Below are positions 9,068-17,248 of a stretch of DNA of 64,000 nucleotides, one piece after another. This DNA comes from Streptococcus mitis (GTDB taxonomy: Bacteria; Bacillota; Bacilli; Lactobacillales; Streptococcaceae): positions 39,976-103,975 of the forward strand of contig NZ_PKIE01000006.1 of the NCBI RefSeq assembly GCF_002860865.1, read 5' to 3'. The translations under genes and the position numbers were made by a program. Position 1 is the first letter of the stretch. Every line of letters begins with the position of its first letter. The notes beneath the pieces were generated by a model. It was not told the origin of the DNA. It was given only the letters and a program-made list of their open reading frames with translations, and made no database searches.

Positions 9068-9686
9068 TGACATCTCCCTTAAAGACATAGGAACCTGCTA
9101 CAAAAACGGTCGCACCAGCTTCTTTGGCTTGGGCAATCGTTTTATCATCAATCCCACCATCAACTTCAATCTCAAATTTCAAACCTTTTTCATCACGAAG
9201 CGCAACCAACTCACGGACCTTATCCATTGTCTCTGGTAGAAAGGCCTGCCCACCGAAGCCAGGGTTAACTGTCATGACTAAAACTTGGTCAACTAGATGA
9301 AGGACATGCTTAATCGCCTCGACAGGCGTACCAGGATTGATAACGACTGAAGGTTTAACACCGAGTGAACGAATTTTTTGAAGGGCACCATGAATATGAG
9401 GCGTTGCTTCCACATGGATGCTGATGATATCCGCACCTGCACGCGCAAAGTCTTCTAAATGATGCTCTGGATTAGCTACCATCAAGTGGCAGTCAAAGAC
9501 CATCTTGCTATGAGGACGAAGAGATTCGACCACACCCGCACCAAAACTGATTTGCGGTACAAAATGACCATCCATGATGTCGATATGTGCATATTCTGCC
9601 CCAGTTGCTTCTAGGCGTTTGATTTCACGTTCAAAGTTGGCATAATCTGCTGCCAGAATTGACGGAGCAATCTTGTATTGAGACAT
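9030..9686 (-). CDS. rpe: ribulose-phosphate 3-epimerase
   Basis: Interconverts ribulose-5-phosphate and xylulose-5-phosphate in the pentose phosphate pathway. The TIM-barrel protein has 218 aa with PSILAADYANFE, HIDIMDGHFVPQISFG, FDCHLMV, VMTVNPGFGGQAFLP and EVDGGIDDKT, including the metal-binding His and Asp residues. The start at 9686 follows AAGGAGAAACCT. The open frame continues upstream to 10100 but that part overlaps rsgA in another frame and is not coding. The rsgA-rpe-thiN-rmuC order is conserved in streptococci. Confidence 0.96.
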   Translation of the reverse strand: MSQYKIAPSILAADYANFEREIKRLEATGAEYAHIDIMDGHFVPQISFGAGVVESLRPHSKMVFDCHLMVANPEHHLEDFARAGADIISIHVEATPHIHGALQKIRSLGVKPSVVINPGTPVEAIKHVLHLVDQVLVMTVNPGFGGQAFLPETMDKVRELVALRDEKGLKFEIEVDGGIDDKTIAQAKEAGATVFVAGSYVFKGDVNERVQTLRKQLD

Positions 9687-9696
9687 AGGTTTCTCC

Positions 9697-10575
9697 TTAT
9701 TTTGGAATTTTTTTGCTGACTTTTTTATAAGTTTCTCTGCTATTTTCAATCTCACTGAAAAATTGCAGGTAGTTGTCAAAACGGAAGGTGGCAATAACAC
9801 CTTCTTCAACTGCTGGCTTGACCGCACAGGACGGCTCATGGGTATGGGTACAAGTACGGAACTTACAGTCTCGACTGACACTAGCAATCTCTGGAAAGGC
9901 CTGATTGAGGTCTTCAGCCGTTGACACTTCATAGTCCAAGGATGAAAATCCCGGTGTATCTGCGATTTTACCCCCATTGAGGTTGTAAAAACTAACAGCT
10001 CGAGTAGTGTGGCGCCCACGACCCAGACTATCTGAAATTTCTCCCGTTTCAAGATTGAGGTCTGGTGCGATTTTATTGAGAAGAGTTGATTTCCCAACAC
10101 CTGTCTGCCCCATAAAGACCGTAACCTTACCTGTTAACAAAGGAAGGAGTCCCTCTTTACTGGTCACAAAGTCGTAGCCGATATCACCATAAGTCTGTTC
10201 ATAAAAATCCAGTTCTTCCCTATCTTCCAACAAATCCATTTTAGAAATATAAACGATGGGATGGATGTCCTTGTGCTCCAAAAGAACCAAGAAACGATCC
10301 AACAAATTGCTGTTAAAATCAGGTTCCTTGACAGACATGATCACCACAGCTTGGTCAATATTGACAATGGGCGGACGGACCAGACTGTTTTTTCGTTCAT
10401 GAATCTTGAGGATATAGCCTTCTGAATTTTCCTCGGCAGAAAAGTCGACTAAATCCCCAACGTAGGGAGTATGGCCTTTTTTACGGAAATTCCCACGCGC
10501 GCGTGTTTGATAGACCTGGCCATCACTCTCTACATAGTAGAAGCCTGCCAAGGCCTTAATAATTTGTCCCTGCAT
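9697..10575 (-). CDS. rsgA: ribosome small-subunit GTPase RsgA
   Basis: GTPase that checks late maturation of the 30S subunit. The 292-aa product has an N-terminal OB-fold and a circularly permuted GTPase domain: the G4-like ISKMDLL (about 111) precedes the P-loop [13 protein letters not shown] (about 156-168) and DTPGFSSLD (G3). A C-terminal zinc knuckle [14 protein letters not shown] follows. It begins two bases after rsmA ends, so the two 16S maturation factors are co-transcribed. Confidence 0.96.
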   Translation of the reverse strand: MQGQIIKALAGFYYVESDGQVYQTRARGNFRKKGHTPYVGDLVDFSAEENSEGYILKIHERKNSLVRPPIVNIDQAVVIMSVKEPDFNSNLLDRFLVLLEHKDIHPIVYISKMDLLEDREELDFYEQTYGDIGYDFVTSKEGLLPLLTGKVTVFMGQTGVGKSTLLNKIAPDLNLETGEISDSLGRGRHTTRAVSFYNLNGGKIADTPGFSSLDYEVSTAEDLNQAFPEIASVSRDCKFRTCTHTHEPSCAVKPAVEEGVIATFRFDNYLQFFSEIENSRETYKKVSKKIPK

Positions 10576-10576
10576 C

Positions 10577-11449
10577 TTAGAGTCCTTGCCCTTTAAGCGC
10601 GTCTGCTAGGCTGGCAAATTCTGCCAAGCTGAGAGCTTCCCCACGCACACTTGGTGACAAGCCCGCTTGGTCCAAAGCCTTGGTCAGCTTGTCCTTGACT
10701 TCTTCAGTCTTTCCAAAATAACCTGTCAAATTGTTCCATAAGGTCTTGCGGCGATGAGTGAAACTAGCCTTGGAAATCTTAAAGAAGAAGCTCTCGTCTT
10801 CCACTGCTACAGCTGGCTCTGGACGACGCACCATTTTCAAGATAGCCGAGTCCACGTTTGGCGCTGGCACAAAGACCGTACGAGGCACGATAAAGGCAAC
10901 CTTGGCAGTCATGTAATACTGCACAGCGATTGACAAACTGCCATAAGCCTTGGTATTCGGCTGGGCTGAAATGCGGTCAGCTACCTCTTTTTGCATCATA
11001 ACAACAAACTCACTAAAAGGAATCCCACTCTCGATTAAGTGCATGAGAATAGGCGTTGTGATGTAATAAGGCAAGTTAGCTACTACCTTGATTGGCAGGT
11101 CAGGATTTTTAAAATTCTGGATATGTTGCGCCAAGTCTACCTTGAGAATGTCCTCGTTGACTACGGTCACATTATCAAAATCACGCAAGGTATCTGCCAA
11201 AATCGGTACCAAACGGTGGTCGATCTCAAAGGCCATGACTTCTGCTGCACGCTCAGCCAGAAACTCCGTCAAGGCACCAATCCCTGGCCCGATTTCGATG
11301 ACATTAACCTGGTCATCAATCTCAGCCGTATCCACGATTTTTTGAAGAATATTGGTATCCGTCAAGAAATTTTGCCCGAAGGACTTTTTAAAAGTAAAAC
11401 CGTGACGCTCCAGCACTGCCTTGGTCACGCTGTAATCTGCAATTCTCAT
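10577..11449 (-). CDS. rsmA: 16S rRNA dimethyladenosine transferase
   Basis: Dimethylates A1518 and A1519 of 16S rRNA (KsgA). The 290-aa product has the SAM-binding loop [11 protein letters not shown] (about 52-62), acidic motif II in VMAFEID, NED (about 98-100) and the catalytic NLPYYITTP (about 125-133). The C-terminal domain has the usual [12 protein letters not shown]. No frameshift is present; loss of this gene would give kasugamycin resistance. Confidence 0.97.
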   Translation of the reverse strand: MRIADYSVTKAVLERHGFTFKKSFGQNFLTDTNILQKIVDTAEIDDQVNVIEIGPGIGALTEFLAERAAEVMAFEIDHRLVPILADTLRDFDNVTVVNEDILKVDLAQHIQNFKNPDLPIKVVANLPYYITTPILMHLIESGIPFSEFVVMMQKEVADRISAQPNTKAYGSLSIAVQYYMTAKVAFIVPRTVFVPAPNVDSAILKMVRRPEPAVAVEDESFFFKISKASFTHRRKTLWNNLTGYFGKTEEVKDKLTKALDQAGLSPSVRGEALSLAEFASLADALKGQGL

Positions 11450-11513
11450 CTATTCTCTTTTCTATTATCTGTTACTTCTATTGTAACACATTCCCCTTAC
11501 ATTTGGGGTCTGC

Positions 11514-12080
11514 TTAGCTGTTCTCATAAGATTTCATAGCTTCTTCCACTTCTGCCAAGGTAACCCCAAACAACTCTAGGCGTTTGAGGAGTTGCTTGCC
11601 GTTGGAATAGCCGATTCGGAGAGCCTCTCCTAGATATTCTCTGCGCTTACGGCTATCTGCCCCTGCTAGAAAACCAAGGCGAATCAAGTCGCTACGACTG
11701 ATGTCAAACTGACTCTCATGTTCAAATTGTTCTGTCACCTGAGCTAGAGCCGTTTTCAGGTCTTCATAGTCAGCATGCTCGATTCCCAGAGAACGCCCCT
11801 TGGTTTTGGACTTAGGAACAGCTTCATCTCGCTTGAGAAAGGCATGCTGAACTGTTGGAATGGCCGTCATAATCATACGACGAATCCGCTCCCCATTAAA
11901 ATCTGGGTCTGTAAAGACAATGACTCCATGACGTTGGTGCAGGCGTTGAATCCGCTCTAGATCCTGGTCATTGATGGCAGAACCTCGTGTCTCATAGGTC
12001 TCTACATCGAAGTAACGTTTGAGATTGGCCGTATCATCGCGACCTTCGACCACGATAACTTGAGAAATTTTTTCTTTCAT
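11514..12080 (-). CDS. rnmV: ribonuclease M5
   Basis: Toprim-domain nuclease that trims 5S rRNA precursors. The 188-aa product carries the Toprim signatures VVEGRDD (about 9-15) and FTDPDFNGERIRR (about 57-69). Its stop codon lies 64 bases before rsmA, and its start overlaps the tatD stop by one base, so tatD, rnmV and rsmA form one transcription unit. A 5S gene lies at the far end of this window. Confidence 0.94.
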   Translation of the reverse strand: MKEKISQVIVVEGRDDTANLKRYFDVETYETRGSAINDQDLERIQRLHQRHGVIVFTDPDFNGERIRRMIMTAIPTVQHAFLKRDEAVPKSKTKGRSLGIEHADYEDLKTALAQVTEQFEHESQFDISRSDLIRLGFLAGADSRKRREYLGEALRIGYSNGKQLLKRLELFGVTLAEVEEAMKSYENS

Positions 12081-12856
12081 TACTTGCTGTCCAATCCAAA
12101 AATTCGTTCTGCATTTGCAGTCGTTGCTGCCGCTAGCTCTTCTGCCGTCATGCCACGCAAGTCAGCGATAAAGTCCACTACATAGCGAGTATAGGCTGTT
12201 TTATTTTCACGACCACGCTTGGGTACAGGTGCTAAGTAAGGCGCATCCGTTTCCACCAAAATCTTGTCCAAAGGTAACTCTTTAGCTGCTTCTTGGATGT
12301 CAGTTGCTTTCTTAAAAGTCACCACTCCTGAGAAGGAAATGGTCATGCCAAGTTCGACAAACTTCTCTGCCCATTCAAGAGACCCTGAGAAAGAATGCAT
12401 AATGCCACCTCGAGGGCCAACTCCCTCGCTCTTGATAATCTCATAGGTATCTTCCAGCGCATCACGGGTGTGGACAACAAAAGGCAAATCCAAGTCCTTA
12501 GATAACTGAATCTGACGACGAAAAACCTGCTCCTGCACCTCTTTGGGCGCTGTCATCCAATGGTAGTCCAATCCAATCTCACCTAAGGCAACTATCTTTG
12601 GATGCTTGAGCTTGTCAAGCAAGTAGGCTTCAATCTCCTCTGTGTAAGTCCCTGCTTCTGTCGGATGCCAACCGATAGTCGCATAGAGCTGGTCATACTC
12701 ATCCACCAACTCCAAAGCACGCTCAATCGTCGGTTTATCAAAACCAACAATATTCATCTGTGTCACACCCATCTCAGCAGCCAAGGCAATTTCTTCTGCC
12801 TCACGACCCGCAAATTCTTCTACATTCAAGTGTGTATGTGTATCAAAAATATCCAA
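12080..12856 (-). CDS. tatD: TatD-family metal-dependent deoxyribonuclease
   Basis: Amidohydrolase-type hydrolase of 258 aa acting on DNA 3' ends. Metal ligands are visible in FDTHTHLN (4-11), ALGEIGLDYHW (about 90), VVHTRDA, MHSFSGS and VETDAPYLAP. The first codons have been rebuilt by an integrative element: the 17-bp core 12834-12850 covers codons 3 to 8, and the start codon, ribosome binding site and promoter now come from the element. The reading is MDIFDTHTH instead of MIFDTHTH, as read from the stranded copy at 19304-19327. The new ribosome binding site (AAGGAA, about 11 bases away) is not ideal. Confidence 0.95.
   Translation of the reverse strand: MDIFDTHTHLNVEEFAGREAEEIALAAEMGVTQMNIVGFDKPTIERALELVDEYDQLYATIGWHPTEAGTYTEEIEAYLLDKLKHPKIVALGEIGLDYHWMTAPKEVQEQVFRRQIQLSKDLDLPFVVHTRDALEDTYEIIKSEGVGPRGGIMHSFSGSLEWAEKFVELGMTISFSGVVTFKKATDIQEAAKELPLDKILVETDAPYLAPVPKRGRENKTAYTRYVVDFIADLRGMTAEELAAATTANAERIFGLDSK
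12834..12850. repeat. attL core (17-bp direct repeat with 19308-19324)
   Basis: GTATGTGTATCAAAAAT occurs here inside tatD and again, same orientation, at 19308-19324. The two copies bracket the integrase and all element genes. Confidence 0.85.
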
Positions 12857-12966
12857 ACTATATTTCCTTCTCTTTCCTCAATGTTCTTTAACTACCAAAA
12901 GAAAAGACTTTCTCTCTTCTATACTTCCCTATATTTCCTCTAGTTTCTATTCACTTTGGTTAGTGC

Positions 12967-12985
12967 TTGGTTAGTTCTATGGTTA
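12967..12985. repeat. arm-type integrase site, left end
   Basis: TTGGTTAGTTCTATGGTTA recurs at 19236-19254 with one mismatch. A partial extra copy (CTTTGGTTAG) precedes each. Such direct repeats inside both ends are typical N-terminal-domain binding sites of Tn916-like integrases. Confidence 0.65.
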
Positions 12986-12989
12986 GCAT

Positions 12990-14129
12990 CTACAGATGAA
13001 TTTGATTAAGTTTCTCTCTCAATTCATCCTGTATATTTTTTGTTACATGACTATAGATCTTTAAAGTGATAGATTCATCTCTATGTCCAACTCGCTCCAT
13101 AATAGCCTTTATGGGTATTCCTAGTTCAGCCAACAAACTAATATGCGAATGTCTAAGCATGTGAATATTATAGGATCTGTGTCCACCTAACACTGCTTCA
13201 CAAATATTTTTGATAAATCTATATAACAAAGGCTGTCTCATAATGTTACCCTGCTCAGTCACAAAGATGAACTCCTCATCAAAACAGTTACTACGAAAGT
13301 ACTCGATAATTTCCAAGCAACGTTCACTTAGTACTATCGTCCTTACAGAACCTACTGTTTTCGTTGTCTGTAAGATTCTCTCATCATATCCATGAGCAAC
13401 ATAATCTATAGTATGATCAATTATTAAAAGATTCGCTTTGAAGTTTACATCTTGATAGCGAACCCCTATAAATTCTGCGAAACGAAGACCAGTTAAAAAG
13501 ATAAATTCCATTGCCAAAGCATAACGCTTATCTTTATTGTGACTTTCACAATACGATAAAACCTGTCCTAGTTCCTCTCTACTAATGAAATTATCCTTAG
13601 CTTTTTGCAACTTCTCATAGTCCGCTTTCTGCTTCGGAATTACCACCCCTTTAACTGGAGAATCAGAAATATATCCGACCTTTACAGCATAATTAAAGAG
13701 ACCATTCAAATATATCTTTCGATTTTTTCTCGTTGAATTTTGAACATTCAAATTCATTAGATATGTTTGAACTAGCTGAGTAGTATAATCTGATATTCTC
13801 AAATTTCCTACTGTTTCCATGAAAAGTTCTAAACTTTTCATCTCACTTCGATAACTAGAAGATTTTATCTCACTGGAACGAATCGTTTTCCACTCATCCA
13901 ATAGTTGACTAAAATTTTTTTCTTCTAGTTGTTTCTTTTCAACTTCCTCTTTTGTAGGCGCGGTTAGGATTTTTTCAATTTTTAGCGCTAAACGACGTTT
14001 TGCTTCTGCTTGAGAAACTCTAGATTTTGATTTTAGAGTCACAGAGACTTGTTTCCACTTTTCCTCTCGTTCATGATAGAATTTTTCATAATAACGGTAT
14101 TTCCCATTATCCAATTCTTTAAAAAACAT
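12990..14129 (-). CDS. int: site-specific tyrosine integrase
   Basis: Phage/ICE-type recombinase of 379 aa that would integrate and excise this element at the tatD site. It has an arm-binding N-terminal region (about 1-60), a SAM-like core-binding domain (about 70-165) and a catalytic domain with R216 (TGLRFAEF), H323 and R326 (HMLRHSH), H349 (VGHRDES) and the nucleophile Y359 (KIYSHV). All catalytic residues are present. AAGGAG lies before the start. It is next to attL, as expected. Confidence 0.95.
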   Translation of the reverse strand: MFFKELDNGKYRYYEKFYHEREEKWKQVSVTLKSKSRVSQAEAKRRLALKIEKILTAPTKEEVEKKQLEEKNFSQLLDEWKTIRSSEIKSSSYRSEMKSLELFMETVGNLRISDYTTQLVQTYLMNLNVQNSTRKNRKIYLNGLFNYAVKVGYISDSPVKGVVIPKQKADYEKLQKAKDNFISREELGQVLSYCESHNKDKRYALAMEFIFLTGLRFAEFIGVRYQDVNFKANLLIIDHTIDYVAHGYDERILQTTKTVGSVRTIVLSERCLEIIEYFRSNCFDEEFIFVTEQGNIMRQPLLYRFIKNICEAVLGGHRSYNIHMLRHSHISLLAELGIPIKAIMERVGHRDESITLKIYSHVTKNIQDELREKLNQIHL

Positions 14130-14160
14130 TTTTTCTCCTTGTACTTTTTAAAGCAAAGGA

Positions 14161-14203
14161 AAGCTATGTAGCATAGCTTAATTATAACATAACTACATAG
14201 CTT
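14161..14203 (-). promoter_or_regulatory. inverted repeat with a TATAAT between xis-like gene and int
   Basis: AAGCTATGTAG (14161-14171) and CTACATAGCTT (14193-14203) are perfect inverted arms. Between them a further AAGCTATG-type half-site and a minus-strand TATAAT occur. It could be an attenuator or a regulator-binding promoter of int. The right arm contains the stop codon of the Xis-like gene. Confidence 0.5.
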
Positions 14204-14402
14204 CCTCATATTTCTTTTGTTTATACTGCAAAAATTCCTTATAGCCTTCAACATCTATATAGACCCTCTTATGAGAAGGCTTTAAAATGTATCCTTGGAA
14301 TTTTTTATTTCGTCGCATCTCTGTTAGATCATTGTTTAGGGTTTTTAGTGGAATATCAAATAATTCCGCAATCCCTCTCTTACTTTTATATATATTTTCC
14401 AT
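14193..14402 (-). CDS. Xis-like small DNA-binding protein
   Basis: A 69-aa protein between rep and int with a predicted helix-turn-helix: KSKRGIAELFDIPLKTLNNDLTEMRR near the start, then RVYIDVEGYKEFLQYK. Size, motif and position fit an excisionase (directionality factor) of the MerR-like fold. The start at 14402 has AGGAGA well placed. A longer GTG start at 14454-14456 would overlap the rep stop but has no ribosome binding site. Function is inferred. Confidence 0.65.
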   Translation of the reverse strand: MENIYKSKRGIAELFDIPLKTLNNDLTEMRRNKKFQGYILKPSHKRVYIDVEGYKEFLQYKQKKYEEAM

Positions 14403-14452
14403 AAATTCTCCTATTTTGATATAATAGGGATGATAAGAGACAATTTCTTTTA

Positions 14453-15304
14453 TCACCTACTTAGCTTGTCAGTTGCCTCGCTAAAAGTATCTGACAGGCT
14501 TTTTATGTTATCGTAAAACTCCGTTGTATATTCTTTCACACCATAAGGAGTTTCATGTTTTGTGGTACGAGAAAATGTCGGAGGACTGTTAATCTTATAA
14601 GTTTCCATAAGCTCACCCTTTGTTGTTGTAATTTCCAAAGGCTTTTCAATTCCTCTACTGGTACGATAAATACGAATCCCTTTTGGATACATATATAAGC
14701 GTGCCCCTTTTACTGTTGATTTCTTATCTGAGCTTTCGTCTCCGATTTGTAAATTTGATAGGTAGGCTATCAAATAGTTCCCAACTTTATCTGCCCTTCT
14801 CAAGCGCTTGGTCTTGGTAAACCCTTTCCCCCAAATATTAGCTAATATATCATTAGGAACTGATAAAGTAGTATCATTCTTCATTAGAACATGTAGGTGC
14901 CATCTTGCACTTGCTTGTGGTTCGATTACCGTAATGTACTCAACATGACCGTATTTTTTTCTAAAACGACGAATAAATGACTTGAAATCGTGATAGACTT
15001 CTTGAGGATTTGTTACATGTTTTCTATAAGTCAATGTTATCCATAGCTGGTTGATACCTCCCGTAAAATTGTGAGCCACTAGGCGGCGTATTTTTTTCAT
15101 AGTCTGTTTAGTAGACTTCAAATTATCAAGTCGTGTACTACCAGAAGTATCCATTTCATGAATTTCTCCAGTCTCAAGATTTACGTAACGCTTGCCTTCT
15201 ATCACTTTGATAGTTTGTTCTTGTTGACCGTTAGCGGTTGTCATTTCAAGCGTATTACCATACACGTAACTTTTTACAATTTTACCAAGTTCTATTCGTT
15301 CCAT
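14453..15304 (-). CDS. rep: HUH-endonuclease replication initiator (Rep)
   Basis: A 283-aa protein with the three motifs of rolling-circle initiators: WITLTY (about 88-93), HLHVLM (HUH, H136 and H138) and a tyrosine motif YLIAY (Y177 and Y181). It would nick one strand at the origin and start rolling-circle replication or strand transfer. The two tyrosines four residues apart suggest a two-tyrosine mode or a spare residue. The C-terminal 80 residues are unassigned. The origin-like hairpin sits immediately upstream. Such Rep genes occur on small plasmids and on integrated elements of streptococci. Confidence 0.85.
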   Translation of the reverse strand: MERIELGKIVKSYVYGNTLEMTTANGQQEQTIKVIEGKRYVNLETGEIHEMDTSGSTRLDNLKSTKQTMKKIRRLVAHNFTGGINQLWITLTYRKHVTNPQEVYHDFKSFIRRFRKKYGHVEYITVIEPQASARWHLHVLMKNDTTLSVPNDILANIWGKGFTKTKRLRRADKVGNYLIAYLSNLQIGDESSDKKSTVKGARLYMYPKGIRIYRTSRGIEKPLEITTTKGELMETYKINSPPTFSRTTKHETPYGVKEYTTEFYDNIKSLSDTFSEATDKLSR

Positions 15305-15342
15305 GTTTTATACCTATAAAAATATGTTTTGTGCTTTTGTAT

Positions 15343-15365
15343 GACGCTTATCAAGTTAAGGCGTC
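15343..15365 (-). other. candidate double-strand origin (nick site in hairpin loop)
   Basis: On the minus strand an inverted repeat GACGC/GCGTC, extended by TTA/TAA, exposes AACTTGATAA in the loop. CTTGATA is the nick sequence of pC194/pUB110-type rolling-circle origins, cut between G and A. It lies 39 bases upstream of rep, the usual place. That this Rep uses it is inferred. Confidence 0.65.
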
Positions 15366-15444
15366 GCACTATTGATGATTAAATTCAGATTTATTCCATG
15401 ATTTATTGACAATAGGGACCCTAAGATTATAAAACTGATTGTGT

Positions 15445-15474
15445 CGGCACGGCGAACAAAGTTCGACCGCACCG
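15445..15474. other. long imperfect hairpin, possible single-strand origin
   Basis: CGGCACGGCGAAC and GTTCGACCGCACCG form a GC-rich stem with a 3-base loop. It is strikingly GC-rich against the AT-rich element. A single-strand origin or Rep-binding structure is possible. A short AGGGACCCT palindrome lies at about 15414. Confidence 0.45.
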
Positions 15475-15540
15475 CCCCAACCAGTCTAATCTATCTTAGC
15501 CTATTATCAACAACTTTCACGGCATAAAGAATTTAACCAT

Positions 15541-16107
15541 CTAAGACCACGGATGTTTCAATTTGAACAACGCCCCTTTAATCGTTCGTTTATCTGATTC
15601 ATTACATATGATGAATACTAGATAGCGTAACCCATGCTTTACATATAGATCAGCAAGACCATGAAGAGCATATTTGTGCAAATAAAAGATCCAAGTATCC
15701 TTTATTCTTAATAGAACATCTGAATCTATCTCTCCAAACACTTGAAACCGGAAAACTACACATCTTGCTCCAAATTCTCGAATCCCATAGTTATCAATTG
15801 CACATATAGGAACTCTTTCATCTGCTACATGCACTCTCTGAATTGACTTGCTTCCATCAATTTGATCAACTTCCTGATCCTCATAAATCGGAGCTAGTGT
15901 ATAAACAAACTGATTTTCTTGAATATTTTCTTTCACTAATTCTACGAGTGCGTTTTGCGTAGTAACTATAAATCTATCCCAGTTTTTTTGCTTTTCTTCA
16001 ACTTGGACTTTCCTCTGGTACTCCTGAAGTTTTCTACTACATAGGTGATAAACTTCCTTAATACCTTCAAAAACCTTCGTAGGTATTTCCTCGATAAACG
16101 ATGGCAT
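15541..16107 (-). CDS. unknown element protein, 188 aa
   Basis: I do not recognise the family. The start at 16107 has AAGGAG six bases before it. A longer frame to 16146 has none. The N-terminal part is helical and charged (FEGIKEVYHLCSRKLQEYQRK...), the C-terminal part alternates hydrophobic strands (ARCVVFRFQVFGEI, GLRYLVFIICN). No membrane segment or signal peptide is visible. Its place between Rep and a small YdcP-like protein is where a coupling or helper protein sits in Tn916-like elements, but it lacks Walker motifs. Confidence 0.75.
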   Translation of the reverse strand: MPSFIEEIPTKVFEGIKEVYHLCSRKLQEYQRKVQVEEKQKNWDRFIVTTQNALVELVKENIQENQFVYTLAPIYEDQEVDQIDGSKSIQRVHVADERVPICAIDNYGIREFGARCVVFRFQVFGEIDSDVLLRIKDTWIFYLHKYALHGLADLYVKHGLRYLVFIICNESDKRTIKGALFKLKHPWS

Positions 16108-16126
16108 ATTGATCTCCTTTATAGTC

Positions 16127-16492
16127 TTATAGTTCGACGACTTCATTGACTTTTGCAGTCAAACTAAGCTGATTACGATACTCTCCGTACACAACTGCCT
16201 TCTCAATGCCTACAATTTCTACTGCTGTGAGCATTGGTTGAAACGAGTCATAATCCTTCAACGATGCATGTGGAACTTTTACAGTAAGTTGCTCTCCGAG
16301 ATTAGTTTTTTCGTTCTGGTATTCACTATTATCTTTGTAAATGAGAAGTGAAACCTTTATTCCTTTTTCAATTTCTGGACCAGTCTCACTTCTTTCTATC
16401 CACCTTGTAGCGGAAATAAAGCGTAACTCTTTGTGAGAAAGAAACAACTGAGCATTGAACTCTGTGAAATGTGATAAATTTTTAAGTGCCAT
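16127..16492 (-). CDS. unknown element protein, 121 aa (possibly YdcP-like)
   Basis: A small beta-rich protein. Its C-terminal half (TVKVPHASLKDYDSFQPM, then VEIVGIEKAVVY) resembles in pattern the SIPASVPLKEFDYNARV... segment of the YdcP/Orf23 proteins of Tn916-like elements. This is a remembered pattern match, not an alignment. It precedes the 188-aa gene by 19 bases. The start has only a weak ribosome binding site (AAAATAGG) but follows a short leader reading frame with a strong one, so translation may be coupled or controlled. Confidence 0.7.
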   Translation of the reverse strand: MALKNLSHFTEFNAQLFLSHKELRFISATRWIERSETGPEIEKGIKVSLLIYKDNSEYQNEKTNLGEQLTVKVPHASLKDYDSFQPMLTAVEIVGIEKAVVYGEYRNQLSLTAKVNEVVEL

Positions 16493-16515
16493 AACTTAAA
16501 ACCTATTTTCTAAAT

Positions 16516-16540
16516 TTAAAAGTAAATCATCTACTTTTAA
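16516..16540 (-). promoter_or_regulatory. 9-bp inverted repeat after the leader peptide
   Basis: TTAAAAGTA (16516-16524) and TACTTTTAA (16532-16540) are perfect arms immediately after the stop of the short leader frame and before the 121-aa gene. No T run follows, so it is more like an mRNA switch than a terminator. Confidence 0.4.
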
Positions 16541-16576
16541 TTAAATAAACACTGTGACGATTACAGATAACAACAT
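16541..16576 (-). CDS. possible 11-aa leader peptide MLLSVIVTVFI
   Basis: A complete short frame preceded by AAGGAGG at a good distance. All residues after Met are hydrophobic or small. It may be a leader peptide or a tiny hydrophobic peptide. Nothing but the ribosome binding site and conserved-looking layout supports translation. Confidence 0.35.
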   Translation of the reverse strand: MLLSVIVTVFI

Positions 16577-16588
16577 TTAAAATTACAC

Positions 16589-16606
16589 CTCCTTATCTAT
16601 AAGGAG
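16589..16606 (-). promoter_or_regulatory. palindrome that can hide the ribosome binding site
   Basis: CTCCTTATCTATAAGGAG is a perfect palindrome apart from its loop. One arm is the AAGGAG ribosome binding site of the leader frame on the minus strand, so folding would block initiation. Confidence 0.45.
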
Positions 16607-16639
16607 AAATTTCACCAGAATTCGGATGAAATTTTAAAT

Positions 16640-17053
16640 TTATAATTCTTTTCGTAGAGTATCTATAATGCGCTCATAGTGTTTTTTGACAGTTTTGTCA
16701 CTAAGTCCAACTTCTTTTGCAAGACTTGAGTACGATCTACCTTCAACCACTCCATGTAGAATTTCTCTATCTCTTTCACTCAATATCTTCTCAATAGCAT
16801 CCTTTATAATAGCAATTTCTTCTTTTTTAATTAAGAGCGACAATGGATCATTATAATCTGCTATCGTATCTAATAAAGAACCTTTAGCAATTGAACTACT
16901 GTCTAAACTACACAGACCGTACGATCTATCTTTTCTACATAAATTCTCATAAGACTGGTTTAATAAGTTATCTACCTTTTTCCAATCGTCAGTAAGTATA
17001 GCTCTTTGAATCGCTTCTTCTCTACGTTGTTCTACTTTTTTTAAATCTACCAT
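16640..17053 (-). CDS. sigma-factor-like HTH regulator of the element
   Basis: A 137-aa protein. The C-terminal half reads LSERDREILHGVVEGRSYSSLAKEVGLSDKTVKKHYERII, a sigma-70 region 4/LuxR-like helix-turn-helix. The N-terminal part is helical without a clear region 2. Small proteins like this regulate excision and transfer genes in Gram-positive elements (Orf7-like of Tn916). The start at 17053 has AGGAGG nine bases upstream. A TTG start at 17083 would overlap that site. Confidence 0.8.
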   Translation of the reverse strand: MVDLKKVEQRREEAIQRAILTDDWKKVDNLLNQSYENLCRKDRSYGLCSLDSSSIAKGSLLDTIADYNDPLSLLIKKEEIAIIKDAIEKILSERDREILHGVVEGRSYSSLAKEVGLSDKTVKKHYERIIDTLRKEL

Positions 17054-17162
17054 ATGTTGGTACCTCCTGCTAGGGTTTACCAACTATACAGAGTTTGTCT
17101 CTTCACGCTATCGCCAGTGGAAAAAACTTAGTAGTCATTTTAGATAGAAACAGTCAGATGTA

Positions 17163-17201
17163 TAAAAAAATAGCAGTTATACAAAATCGTATAACTGCTA
17201 T
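17163..17201 (-). terminator. strong terminator after the membrane-protein gene
   Basis: ATAGCAGTTATAC (17170-17182) and GTATAACTGCTAT (17189-17201) are perfect 13-bp arms. On the minus strand they are followed by TTTTTTT. Confidence 0.9.
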
Positions 17202-17248
17202 GCATTTTTTAGAGCCAAATCTATATGCTATTTGTCTTTTTTATTCAA

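Noticed and set aside
9687-10100. Long N-terminal extension of rpe
   Set aside because: The extra part overlaps rsgA in another frame and rpe has a strong ribosome binding site at 9686.
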